Origin: JAJDAT01 sp964570665
GTDB lineage: Bacteria; Nitrospinota; Nitrospinia; Nitrospinales; JAJDAT01
Assembly (NCBI GenBank): GCA_964570665.1
Contig: CAZMZH010000005.1
Coordinates: forward strand, 186,001 to 250,000
Direction of reading: 5' to 3'
Length of the DNA: 64,000 bases
The translations under genes and the position numbers were made by a program. Below the pieces are notes generated by a model. That model did not search any database. It saw nothing but the letters and a program-made list of their open reading frames with translations, and had not been told where the DNA came from. Positions 27,476-36,112 of this stretch are shown here, one piece after another. How positions within the stretch are numbered: position 1 is the first letter of the stretch; each line of letters starts with the position of its first letter.

Positions 27476-28388
27476 ATTGGGACTGCTTACAAGAACCTTT
27501 GATCCCAATAATGTGATTTGGAAAAGCCAATCTTCTCTTAACGATCAATTTGGAATTTGGAAAATTGGCAAGCGAAATATTTTTGTTAAGAGATTTCAAA
27601 AACTTCCACCTGGATGGCCTTTAATGGAAGAGGCTATCGTTAAATCGTTTTTAAATACTCCACAAATTTATCGACTTCAAGAAGAAGGTGATTTCTATTA
27701 TGCATTCATGGAGTGCCTAGATGGAGATACCCTTTACAACATCATTCAAGGAGGAAGAACTGCCGATTATTTCCAAAATTCCGGTTTGAGTAACGAAGAT
27801 AAAATTAATATAGCGCTATCAGTAACCGCTAGCATTCGATCTCTAAATCTAAGAGGTTTTTGGTATCCCGATTTAGATTTAAAAAATATTTTCGTGGTAA
27901 AAACCCCTAAAAAAACGAAGATTTTTCTTATAGATTTAGACAGTTGTCCAAGTAGCGACCAATCTTTTGATCCTGGAAATGTTTCTCAAGTCTGTTGGGA
28001 AGGTTTAATAAAAACCTACCTTAAACACGGCAAACCTTTTTTAAAACGAGAAGGTCCAAACATTGTTCGAATAACCCCAAATGGAATACATTTAAATCAA
28101 TCGATGCTTATTTTATTCGCTCATTACATCAAAAGATTGGGAATAGCGCCAAAAGAACTACCTCTTTACGATCCTTTGATCAATTCTAAAAGCCCTTTTA
28201 GCGGCACACTTTCTTTAATACATTTAAAATTGTTAGATGGAGAGGATTCTTGGCGGGACACTGAAACGTTTATTTCTAATTATTTTTCTATTTCTAAATC
28301 TAGACTGCAGAAAAAATACCAAGGAAAAAAACCGGGAAAAACACATTGGATTGAATTGATAAGAAAATTAAAAAACGAGCGCTCTTAA
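27465..28388 (+). CDS. Divergent protein kinase-like protein (second set)
   Basis: 307 residues with a kinase-like fold. The Lys in IFVKRF may be the ATP-binding residue, YAFMECLDGDTL resembles the hinge, YPDLDLKNIFVV the catalytic loop and LIDLDSC the metal-binding DFG site. No typical Gly-loop is visible and HRD has become YPD, so it is related to kinases of the atypical LPS or RIO-like type as much as to the usual Ser/Thr kinases. The start overlaps the end of the PP2C gene. It closes the second set and is the last gene of the nine-gene plus-strand run. Confidence 0.7.
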   Translation: MLVKLGLLTRTFDPNNVIWKSQSSLNDQFGIWKIGKRNIFVKRFQKLPPGWPLMEEAIVKSFLNTPQIYRLQEEGDFYYAFMECLDGDTLYNIIQGGRTADYFQNSGLSNEDKINIALSVTASIRSLNLRGFWYPDLDLKNIFVVKTPKKTKIFLIDLDSCPSSDQSFDPGNVSQVCWEGLIKTYLKHGKPFLKREGPNIVRITPNGIHLNQSMLILFAHYIKRLGIAPKELPLYDPLINSKSPFSGTLSLIHLKLLDGEDSWRDTETFISNYFSISKSRLQKKYQGKKPGKTHWIELIRKLKNERS

Positions 28389-28445
28389 TAATCTTATATA
28401 GGAAAAAATAAGGGCGATAGAGATTGAATGTAAAAATTTTCTTAG

Positions 28446-28853
28446 CTAAATTGGAACCTTATAATTTCTATCTGTCGATTTGGCCAATGCTTTACCTATT
28501 ATAGAAAATAAGCTCTTTAAATTTATTGGTTTATCCACGCAAGCAAAGGCCCCATTTTTTAAACATTCCTTTTTTATTTCTTGATCGCTTAAGGCTGTTG
28601 TCATAATCACTTCGATATTTGGTTTCCATAACTTAATCATTTTAACTAACTCATCTCCGGTTAGCTTTGGCATCAAAATATCTAAAAGAACCACATCTGG
28701 ACAATACCTATGAATTATTTCTAAGGCCTTTTCTCCATCCTCCGCCTCTTCAAATAAAAAATTTTTTTTCTTTAAATAGACTGAAAGAAATCTTCGAGCC
28801 TCTGGGTCATCGTCGACCACCAATATTTTAGCGGACTCATTATTTGTATTCAC
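28446..28853 (-). CDS. Single-domain CheY-like response regulator
   Basis: 135 residues, only a receiver domain. The acidic pocket is in VDDDPEARR, the phospho-acceptor Asp in LLDILMPKLTG, a Thr in IMTTALSD, and the Lys in CVDKPI. It has no output domain, so it works by protein contact or in a phosphorelay. The gene reads towards the kinase/phosphatase cluster and is convergent with it; whether it is functionally linked is unknown. Confidence 0.9.
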   Translation of the reverse strand: MNTNNESAKILVVDDDPEARRFLSVYLKKKNFLFEEAEDGEKALEIIHRYCPDVVLLDILMPKLTGDELVKMIKLWKPNIEVIMTTALSDQEIKKECLKNGAFACVDKPINLKSLFSIIGKALAKSTDRNYKVPI

Positions 28854-29171
28854 TTTAGTCTTCTACCTTTACCCGGTAACTTTCTATTATTAATACGTTT
28901 AAAAAAAAGGATTAATTAATTATAGATTAATAAGGCCCTAATTGTCTTTTTTTATTGTGCGCAAACAGTTTTTTTTAATACGATAAGGTTCAGAAATACA
29001 AATATATATTTTTTTAAGAAACCCTAAAAATTTTAATGGTAAAATTTAAAGATAATACAAACTCAAGAATATCTTTAGTTAACCAGCGCCAATCTTTCAT
29101 TTAAAAACGCTGCCTCTAAAGAATATTGAACTTTTGTCAATTCCCTCAATTTAAAACCAACAAATAAATTT
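28854..29171. other. AT-rich intergenic region between divergent genes
   Basis: 318 bases between the receiver protein (minus) and the TPR/FGE-sulfatase protein (plus). It is AT-rich with homopolymer tracts and no frame worth calling. It presumably carries both promoters. I see no clear hairpin or operator. Confidence 0.5.
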
Positions 29172-31664
29172 ATGAATTCACCCGTTAGACTATTTATCTA
29201 TTCAATTTTACTAAGTTTTTTTTGTTTTTTTGAAGTTGGAGGGGGGGTAAAAGCTTCATTTGCGGATAATACTTCTCAATTAATATCTTCCATTCCTAAT
29301 TTAAGCAACGATGAAATTAACCTAAGTGACACCCTACTCGCGATTTCAAAAGATTGGGATAAAAATATTGACGAAGTTTTTTTTCGGACCTCTATTGAGG
29401 CTTTAATAGACGAAGCCAATAAACGAATTGAGGATAATTCTAAACCGGCGGAAATTGTAACGGTCTTAAGAGAAATTATACATAAGAAATTCGGCTATCA
29501 ATATACAGATCAACTGGATCCTCAAGGAATACCGCTAAATCCAAACGAATTGTTTTTACACGGATTGCTCGAAACCCAAAAAGGCTATTGCATGACACTA
29601 TCGCTAATTTACTTAATTGCGGCCGAGCAATTGGGAAAACCCATTTTTGGAGTTGCGCTACCTAATCATTTTATTGCCCGATACGATTCTAAAGATTTTC
29701 AAATAAATATAGAAGCGACCGAAGGAGGAATACCTCTACCTAACAGTTATTATTACAATCGATTTGGCGTTGATAAAAACTCGTCTTTTTTTATGAAAAG
29801 TTTGGATAAAAAGCAAACTCTAGGCGCTTATTTTTCCAATGTAGGAATGGCCTATTACAAGCAAAACTTTCCCCAAAAGGCAGTTTTTTACTTAGACCTT
29901 GCAACTCAAATAAATCCACTCTCGGTCGAAGCGCGCAACAACTTGGGTAATATTTATTCTGAGTTGAAGGAATTCAAAAATGCTATCAAACAGTATGAAG
30001 CGGCTGTAAAAGCAAACCCTAATAATTTGGCGACTCTTTTTAACTTAGGAATCGCCTATTCCGATTCTAATGAATTTAAAAAAGCCGCCGAAGCATTTAT
30101 ACAAGTCGTCCAAATCGATCCCGGATATGTTCCAGCGCATCGATATCTGGTTCAACTTTTTATTGGTCAAAATAATTTCATTGGAGCTCTTCTTCATTTA
30201 AAACAAATTGCAAAATACCAAGGAAATAATCCTCAAATTTTTCTAACAATGGCCGAAGTTTATTTTCAGCTTAAAAACTATCAAATGGCCTTGCAAACAT
30301 TAAAGAAGATAGAATATGCCTTTCCAGACGATCCAAAGTTCAAAGAAAAACTTGCCGAGGCTTTTTATCGCCTGAAAAAGTATAAACAAGCAATATCCCA
30401 GTATCGCTATTTAATTGAAATGAGCCCGGATGGTTTAAAGTTTTATATTCAATTAGGCTGGACCTATTATCAAAAAGGAGAAATTGACCTAGCTATTGGC
30501 TGGACTAAAAGAGGCTTAAAAAACGGAAAGGGACGCGAAAAGCTAAAAACCTTAGGCTATATGAATCTTGGTTTTTTTAACGCTCTTGATGAACAATTTG
30601 AAGAAGCTAAAAATTGGTATAAAAAGGCCTTGCTTACAAAAGATGCCAATTTATTGGAAGGAATGATAAACGACCTGACGGAAGCCGAGAACAAGTTTCC
30701 TGATTTAATGGAAATTATTTTTTTTAAGGGCTGGCTGTACAAAGAATCGCAAAAAGACAAAAAAGCTATCGAATTTCTTGAAAAATATTTAACTAAAACT
30801 CCAAACGGAAAAATGGCAAACGCCGCAAAAACTGCTCTAGCAGAGTTGGGTATTTCCACAAAAACCAACTCCCTCAATGAAAAATCGAAGGAAGGAATGA
30901 CTATTATTCCTTCGGGATTTTTTTTCATGGGTTCCGACGATAAAGGAATCGACGAACGACCAAAGCATAAAGTATATTTGGATGCTTATTTTATCGACCG
31001 ATATGAGACTAGTGCAAAACAATTTGCAGTATTCCTGAACCAATCTCCTAACTCTGGTAGATTTTATAACGATAATAAATACGGGGTTTTAGATTTTGGT
31101 AAAAAGTTTAAACCTAAAGCTGGATATGAAAATTTCCCAATAAATAATGTAACCTGGTTTGGAGCCAACGCTTTTTGTCGATCTGTTGGCAAGAGACTAC
31201 CTACAGAAGCTGAATGGGAAAAAGCTTCGCGAGGGATTGACGGTAGAAAGTTCCCCTGGGGGAATGAGTCCCCTAATCTTCAAGTCGCTCGCTTTAATCA
31301 GCAATGGGACCAAAAGAAGCTAGATGTTATGGTTCCTGTAAAAGACTCAATACCAGATGGTAAAAGCCCATATGAATTAGAACACATGGCCGGGAATGTT
31401 AAAGAATGGGTAGACGATTGGTACGATGGAGAGTATTATAAGGAACAAAAACATCGGATGAATCCAAAAGGCCCTTTCGGAGGAGAGTTTAAAGTATTGA
31501 AAGGAGGATCTTGGCGCGATTTAACAGGATTCCTTTATTCTTCCTTTCGAAATAACAGTATTCCTTTCACGGGTTTAGAAGACTATGGGTTTCGTTGTGC
31601 TATGAGTACAGAAAAAAAACCGACTCCCAAAAAGTTAATCAGTTGGCAAAAAAATAATCCCTAG
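29172..31664 (+). CDS. Transglutaminase-like / TPR / FGE-sulfatase three-part protein
   Basis: 830 residues. A hydrophobic stretch at the N-terminus (about 8-30) is a signal peptide or anchor. Residues ~60-215 form a transglutaminase-like domain of the SirB1 type: QKGYCMTLSLIYLIA with Cys140, then LPNHFIARY with His166 and an acidic residue in NIEATEGG. About nine tetratricopeptide repeats fill ~220-560. From ~573 comes a formylglycine-generating-enzyme (FGE/SUMF1) type domain: PSGFFFMGS, VTWFGANAFCRSVGKRLPTE, AGNVKEWVDDW, GGSWRD and GFRCAM. The visible Cys pair of true FGEs is not seen, so the last part is likely a binding module. Location is probably periplasmic or membrane-attached. Confidence 0.8.
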   Translation: MNSPVRLFIYSILLSFFCFFEVGGGVKASFADNTSQLISSIPNLSNDEINLSDTLLAISKDWDKNIDEVFFRTSIEALIDEANKRIEDNSKPAEIVTVLREIIHKKFGYQYTDQLDPQGIPLNPNELFLHGLLETQKGYCMTLSLIYLIAAEQLGKPIFGVALPNHFIARYDSKDFQINIEATEGGIPLPNSYYYNRFGVDKNSSFFMKSLDKKQTLGAYFSNVGMAYYKQNFPQKAVFYLDLATQINPLSVEARNNLGNIYSELKEFKNAIKQYEAAVKANPNNLATLFNLGIAYSDSNEFKKAAEAFIQVVQIDPGYVPAHRYLVQLFIGQNNFIGALLHLKQIAKYQGNNPQIFLTMAEVYFQLKNYQMALQTLKKIEYAFPDDPKFKEKLAEAFYRLKKYKQAISQYRYLIEMSPDGLKFYIQLGWTYYQKGEIDLAIGWTKRGLKNGKGREKLKTLGYMNLGFFNALDEQFEEAKNWYKKALLTKDANLLEGMINDLTEAENKFPDLMEIIFFKGWLYKESQKDKKAIEFLEKYLTKTPNGKMANAAKTALAELGISTKTNSLNEKSKEGMTIIPSGFFFMGSDDKGIDERPKHKVYLDAYFIDRYETSAKQFAVFLNQSPNSGRFYNDNKYGVLDFGKKFKPKAGYENFPINNVTWFGANAFCRSVGKRLPTEAEWEKASRGIDGRKFPWGNESPNLQVARFNQQWDQKKLDVMVPVKDSIPDGKSPYELEHMAGNVKEWVDDWYDGEYYKEQKHRMNPKGPFGGEFKVLKGGSWRDLTGFLYSSFRNNSIPFTGLEDYGFRCAMSTEKKPTPKKLISWQKNNP

Positions 31665-31874
31665 AGCTTATTCCTTTAGAAACTAACTTTAGTCTTTTTG
31701 TAAACCAGCTAATCAGCACAAAATAAGTTGAAATTGGATTGGTTCTTTATTTTATGCATCACGCCGGTTAGAATAACCGTTTTGAGTTTTTACGAGATTT
31801 AATCATAAATCGATTTGAAATTTATTTAGCTTAATACCCAAAGCCTTTATACAGGGTAATTTTTTAGGGAAAAT

Positions 31875-32141
31875 ATGTTTGGCGCAATAGAACTTTTAAT
31901 GATCGCGATTATTTTTGGAATTATCTATGGACGAAACGCAATAGATAAAACCTGGAACAAACATCCTGACGAAGGTATTGCAGAGTCTTTTGCAGAAGAT
32001 GTTAAACATTACTATGAAAAAGATCCAAAAAGATTAGTTCAAATAATTGTTGGAGTGTTATCTTTAGCTCTTTTTGTCATCGTTTTAATTTATTGGGTGT
32101 TTACAAGATTTGATGTGCCTAAAATTTTGGGCTTAACTTAG
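31875..32141 (+). CDS. Small two-helix membrane protein
   Basis: 88 residues with a hydrophobic helix at the N-terminus (about 3-20) and another near 58-80. Between them is a charged amphipathic stretch (about 22-50). An AGGG ribosome-binding site lies before the ATG. The N-terminus looks superficially like TatA, but the second membrane helix and the lack of a Lys/Pro-rich tail argue against it. Function unknown. Confidence 0.6.
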   Translation: MFGAIELLMIAIIFGIIYGRNAIDKTWNKHPDEGIAESFAEDVKHYYEKDPKRLVQIIVGVLSLALFVIVLIYWVFTRFDVPKILGLT

Positions 32142-32284
32142 AAAAAAAACTAAATTATTTCGACTCATTAAAAACTTTGATTAGCATTAGGATGAACCAG
32201 CTCTGAGGAAACAATGGTCTTTTTAGAGACCCTAAGAAATTGATTGTTTACGGAAAATATTTCACGTTGATTACATTTAATTTT

Positions 32285-32758
32285 CTAATATGAAAACCCC
32301 GATTTTCTAATATGAACGTAAGGATCTCCCCCTTTAAGAATTTCCCCCCCCACTATTTTTCCAACGTAAATGACGTGGTCTTCAACAATAGTTTGATTAA
32401 GTAAATCACACTCAAGGAAAGAAACTGCGTCTTCTAAGATAGAGATATCTTTATAGCCTTGTCTAACCGACACTCCTTCAAAAAGAGGTTCGTCTTTAGG
32501 AGGTTTTCCAAACCTTTTTAATAAATCGTTAGAATCGGTTCCGAGAATATTTAAAACAAAAGCTTCTGACGCTTCAATCAAAACTCTAGCCGGTCTGGAT
32601 TTAGCCAAAACAACCGACACCGTTGGAGGGTGGAAAGAGCACTGACTAACCCAACTAACCAAAACTGCATCTTCATTATTGTCATGATTAGCGGTTAAAA
32701 TAAACAAACCGCTTGGCACTTTGCCTAGAGACTTTCCTAATTCTTCATTATCAGACAT
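32285..32758 (-). CDS. Flavin reductase family protein
   Basis: 157 residues, a single FMN-binding split-barrel domain: SGLFILTANH, the Ser/Trp/Val-rich SWVSQCSFHPPTVSVVLAK segment (FMN contacts), then LNILG and an ILEDAVSFLECDL strand. Such proteins reduce flavin with NAD(P)H or act as small flavin proteins beside oxygenases; the partner is not evident here. The gene lies 34 bp after the small lipoprotein gene, and may be the last gene of the adenylate cyclase operon. Confidence 0.85.
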   Translation of the reverse strand: MSDNEELGKSLGKVPSGLFILTANHDNNEDAVLVSWVSQCSFHPPTVSVVLAKSRPARVLIEASEAFVLNILGTDSNDLLKRFGKPPKDEPLFEGVSVRQGYKDISILEDAVSFLECDLLNQTIVEDHVIYVGKIVGGEILKGGDPYVHIRKSGFSY

Positions 32759-32792
32759 ATAAAATCCTGGTTAAAATTTTCGACGCCTCATA

Positions 32793-33020
32793 TCATTTTT
32801 CTTTCAATTCTTCTTTCCGCGCTCTTTCATATTCTTCATAAGATCTCAAATTTTGATTAGTCGCATCACAGGACTCTTTATTCAAACGATAATCAGAACT
32901 TTGATTACATTCCCGCCGTTGCATACCTTCATAAAAACCTTTGTTGCTCCAATGGCTACAACTCTGAATAAAAAAACTACATATAAAAAAAAATAAGAAA
33001 TATATTTTGGGAAAATACAT
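32793..33020 (-). CDS. Small lipoprotein
   Basis: 75 residues. The first 21 residues are basic then very hydrophobic (Phe-rich) and end in a lipobox IQSC. The mature part is about 55 residues, with three more Cys and a charged C-terminal helix rich in Glu, Arg and Lys. No family recognised. It lies 8 bp after the MshEN-like gene and is probably cotranscribed. Confidence 0.6.
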   Translation of the reverse strand: MYFPKIYFLFFFICSFFIQSCSHWSNKGFYEGMQRRECNQSSDYRLNKESCDATNQNLRSYEEYERARKEELKEK

Positions 33021-33028
33021 CGCGATTT

Positions 33029-33406
33029 TTACAAATTTTGTTCTTTTTTAGAGTTATCAAATTCTCTGAGAGCTTTTAACAATTTAGGCGGGGATATTGC
33101 TCCAATATTAATTAGAATATTGCCTAATAATTCTGCCTTTTCGTCCTGAATCTTAAACAAACTATTTATATCTTCCTCTTTCAATATACCTTTAGAAACT
33201 GCAATTTCTCCAAATTTTAATTTATTTTCAGAGTTTCTTTGTTCAGTCAGTATCGTTAAAACTTCTTTAGGGCTAACCATTCCAACTTCAATGGCTAATT
33301 GCCCTAAGGGAGTTCGACTTTTTTTTTGTCGTTCCAATGCAATTAGCAAATGGTCAGGAGTAACGAACTCTTTTTCTACCAAAAAATCACCTAAAAGAAA
33401 CGCCAT
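33029..33406 (-). CDS. Stand-alone MshEN/GspE-N-like protein
   Basis: 125 residues, no signal peptide. The chain is built of four helix-turn-helix units with the pattern L-G-x2-L-x3-G-x6-L-x3-L-x2-Q, best kept in PLGQLAIEVGMVSPKEV and LLGNILINIGAISPPK. This is the pattern of MshEN domains, the N-terminal parts of type II/IV ATPases that can bind cyclic di-GMP. The Arg usually found first in the motif is Leu, Pro or Lys here, so binding is uncertain. The gene is 8 bp downstream of the adenylate cyclase. Confidence 0.7.
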   Translation of the reverse strand: MAFLLGDFLVEKEFVTPDHLLIALERQKKSRTPLGQLAIEVGMVSPKEVLTILTEQRNSENKLKFGEIAVSKGILKEEDINSLFKIQDEKAELLGNILINIGAISPPKLLKALREFDNSKKEQNL

Positions 33407-33414
33407 GACAATGA

Positions 33415-35646
33415 TTACTTAGTTTTCATTGAAAATACGCCGTCCCAATCAACAGGAGGCGATTCTTTTTGGAACAAGAGACACCGCTCGAAAAAGGTCA
33501 AAGAAGGACCGTCCTTTTCGGATATTTCAAGGACAGCTCCAAAATTATCTAAAGCGCTATCCCATTCTTGTTTCCTATAATGCTCTAAACCTTTCGAATA
33601 TAAATCAAGGATTTTGGACGTCTCTTCATCCAATTCTCCTTTTTTACAAAGTAGCTGATAAATACGCACTGGTTCGGATTTTCCAACCACCCGAATCAAA
33701 TCCAATTCACGAACCTCCACTTCGTCCTTTACTTGTTCGTAAGTAAATTCACTAAACATATCATAAGTTCCATACTGCTTGTTAACACCCTCCAATCTAG
33801 CCGCGAGGTTAACCGAGTCACCCATCATGGTGTAATCCATTCTAGTTTTGGAACCCATATTACCTACAACCATTGGACCGGTATTTAGGCCTATTCGCAT
33901 AAACAATTCGTGCTTTCCTTCTTCTCTCCATTTTTCCCGCATTTCCCCTAAGCGTTTTTGCATATCAAGAGTAGCTAAACAAGCTCTTCTAGCATGATCT
34001 TCTTGTGGTATAGGGGCTCCAAAAAAAGCGATGATGGCATCTCCCTCAAATTTATCTACCGTTCCTTCGTATTTCATAATGATATCCGTCATCTCAGAAA
34101 GGTACTCATTTAGCAAAAGTACCAAATCTTCAGGAGACAGTTTTTCCGATATTGTTGAAAACCCAGCAACATCAGAAAAGAATGCGGTTAAAACTTTTCT
34201 TTCTCCTCCCAGTTTTAACAACTTTGGATCGCCTACCAACTGATTTACGACAGCGGGAGCCAGATATTGACTAAACGCTCCTTTAATAAAACGTTTCTCC
34301 CTTTCTTCAAAAGTAAATCGATATAAAGTAATCCCAGTGTAAACAAAAACTTGAGTAAAGATTGGATAAACTGTACTAACCCAAAGTCCTTGGTTATTAA
34401 ATAAATAAAAATCTGTAAAAATATAGGCCACAACCCCAATTATGGTCATAATGGCCATAACCAAAGCCTTAAAATATAAAGAAACCACGCTGAGAATGAT
34501 ACCTGTAACAAAAATCATAGCTACATCAAGGTATCCAAACCAGTTGGGTCTCATTAAAAAGTCTTGATTTAGCACATTTTCAATAACATTGGCATGGGCT
34601 TCCACTCCAGGGTAAAGTGTTCCAAAAGCAGTGGTATGAAGATCGTGTATTGCCGCCGCTGTCGCTCCAACAATAATAATTTTATTTTGAAGTTCCTCAG
34701 CGCCAAGCTTTTCAGTAAGCACGTCCGTAGCGGAAAAATGATCAAAAGTTTTTCCCGGTCCGTACCAATTAATCAAGTAATCACCGTATTCATTGGTCGG
34801 AATAACGATGTCAGCTACTTGCACCGCATCAATTCCATAGGGAGCTACTTGAACCGCCAGATTTGCTTGGGTCGCTTGGTGAATCAACTGAAGGCTTAAC
34901 GGAGGAAAAAGAAACTCTTTAATTTGTTGAACCAAAGGAATAAACCGGACTACGCCATCCAATTCTGGTAGAAATGAGACAAAACCGCCACTATTGGCGG
35001 ATGAAGCTAATTCGTAAATGCTGATTCCCATCCCATTAATAGGACGAAAATAAACATTATCTTCAGGTTTATCCGTCCTTTGAATAATAGAATACTCAAA
35101 AAATGGTAAAAATTCTTGTATTCTGGGATCAAGCTCAGCCACTTTTTTACCCATTGGGCTTTCGCCAGTAGGGTCCGCAAAATAGCCTAAAATGGCCCTC
35201 TCAGAATTTGCAAGAGAATCTGCAAATATTGTGTCGGAATTTACAGATTTTTCTAATTTTTTAATTAGCTCGTCGCCTTTTATATTGGATAGATCCTCTT
35301 CCTTCGCCATTTCTTTAATAGTCTGAATCTGAACTGCTGTTTGGGGTTCAGGAAATAGAATATCAAAACCAATAGCGGCAACGCCAGCTGCGCTCAATTT
35401 GTCTACCAATGTAGCCAATTTAGATCTTGGCCAAGGCCATCTGCCCTGTTCAGTAAGGCTTTTTTCATCTACGGCAACAATAGCAACTTGCCCAGAAACT
35501 GGGCGGACCCCTCTTTGTCGAACTTTAAAATCATACGCTTTTAGTTCTGCTAAATTGAAAAACTCAAAATCCTCACGGTATATTTGATGAGAGGCAAGAG
35601 TTAAAAGTATGCCGATAGTAAAACTATTTAGTAAGAGCTTTTTCAT
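33415..35646 (-). CDS. CHASE2-domain class III adenylate cyclase
   Basis: 743 residues. One N-terminal membrane helix, then an extracytoplasmic CHASE2 sensor (about 40-360, with VAIVAVDEKSLTEQGRWPWPR), three membrane helices (about 365-440) and a cytoplasmic class III cyclase domain (about 480-660). The metal Asp residues are in FFSDVAGFS (near 489) and EGDAIIAFFG (near 535). The Lys of VDKFEGD and the Asp of MDYTMMGD are the adenine-selecting pair, so cAMP is the expected product. A ~60-residue helical tail follows. It is followed by a MshEN-like gene, a lipoprotein gene and a flavin reductase gene. Confidence 0.93.
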   Translation of the reverse strand: MKKLLLNSFTIGILLTLASHQIYREDFEFFNLAELKAYDFKVRQRGVRPVSGQVAIVAVDEKSLTEQGRWPWPRSKLATLVDKLSAAGVAAIGFDILFPEPQTAVQIQTIKEMAKEEDLSNIKGDELIKKLEKSVNSDTIFADSLANSERAILGYFADPTGESPMGKKVAELDPRIQEFLPFFEYSIIQRTDKPEDNVYFRPINGMGISIYELASSANSGGFVSFLPELDGVVRFIPLVQQIKEFLFPPLSLQLIHQATQANLAVQVAPYGIDAVQVADIVIPTNEYGDYLINWYGPGKTFDHFSATDVLTEKLGAEELQNKIIIVGATAAAIHDLHTTAFGTLYPGVEAHANVIENVLNQDFLMRPNWFGYLDVAMIFVTGIILSVVSLYFKALVMAIMTIIGVVAYIFTDFYLFNNQGLWVSTVYPIFTQVFVYTGITLYRFTFEEREKRFIKGAFSQYLAPAVVNQLVGDPKLLKLGGERKVLTAFFSDVAGFSTISEKLSPEDLVLLLNEYLSEMTDIIMKYEGTVDKFEGDAIIAFFGAPIPQEDHARRACLATLDMQKRLGEMREKWREEGKHELFMRIGLNTGPMVVGNMGSKTRMDYTMMGDSVNLAARLEGVNKQYGTYDMFSEFTYEQVKDEVEVRELDLIRVVGKSEPVRIYQLLCKKGELDEETSKILDLYSKGLEHYRKQEWDSALDNFGAVLEISEKDGPSLTFFERCLLFQKESPPVDWDGVFSMKTK

Positions 35647-35728
35647 GCAGATTATTAAATCACATTCTAATGAGTAGAAGGTTAAATTTTACTTTAAAAT
35701 CTGGATATTTGAAAAATTTTCTTAAAAT

Positions 35729-36112
35729 TTACTTTTTTGGATATTCTATTAATTCTATTTCGTATTTATCGGGATCTTCTGTAAAAATAAATTTAGTTCC
35801 ACTCGAAGTTTCGATGGGCCCCTCAGTAATAGGAACACCCGCTTCCTCTAAACGTTTAATAGCCTCATCCAAACATTCAACCTGAAATGCCATATGCATT
35901 AAATCCTCAGGAACATCTACCTTTCCGCTATTAGGAAATGAGCATAACTCAATTTCGCTGTCTGTGCCGGGAGCTTCTAAAAAAACTAACTTCGAGCCTC
36001 TAGGAGAGGTTTTATTTTCAAGAATTTTTAAACCTAATGCCTCTGAATAGAATTGAAGCGTCTTATTCATGTCCGATACTCGGATTCTGGTATGTAAGTA
36101 TTTTTTGATCAT
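35729..36112 (-). CDS. Glyoxalase/VOC-family protein, lactoylglutathione lyase-like
   Basis: 127 residues in two beta-alpha-beta-beta-beta halves, starting HTRIRVSDMNKTLQFYSEALG (residue 6 His is the first metal ligand), with a second His in HMAFQVECLD, and Glu residues in EIELC and YEIELIE. This is the glyoxalase I arrangement, which turns the glutathione adduct of methylglyoxal into lactoylglutathione. The ATG overlaps the TAA of the phosphohexomutase gene (TAATG), so the two are coupled. A dedicated role in the sugar cluster is not known. Confidence 0.85.
   Translation of the reverse strand: MIKKYLHTRIRVSDMNKTLQFYSEALGLKILENKTSPRGSKLVFLEAPGTDSEIELCSFPNSGKVDVPEDLMHMAFQVECLDEAIKRLEEAGVPITEGPIETSSGTKFIFTEDPDKYEIELIEYPKK

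Noticed and set aside
20442..28388. Classical PpkA/PppA/Fha regulation of type VI secretion
   Set aside because: No FHA domain, no periplasmic or membrane part in the kinases, and the kinase carries a zinc ribbon and YRD/DND motifs, which fits TerY-P triads better.
31875..32141. TatA/TatE translocase protein
   Set aside because: The N-terminus looks similar, but there is a second membrane helix, no Phe-Gly hinge and no basic tail.
32195..32235. Terminator hairpin GGTCT/AGACC near 32215
   Set aside because: Only a 5-bp stem without a U-run on either strand.
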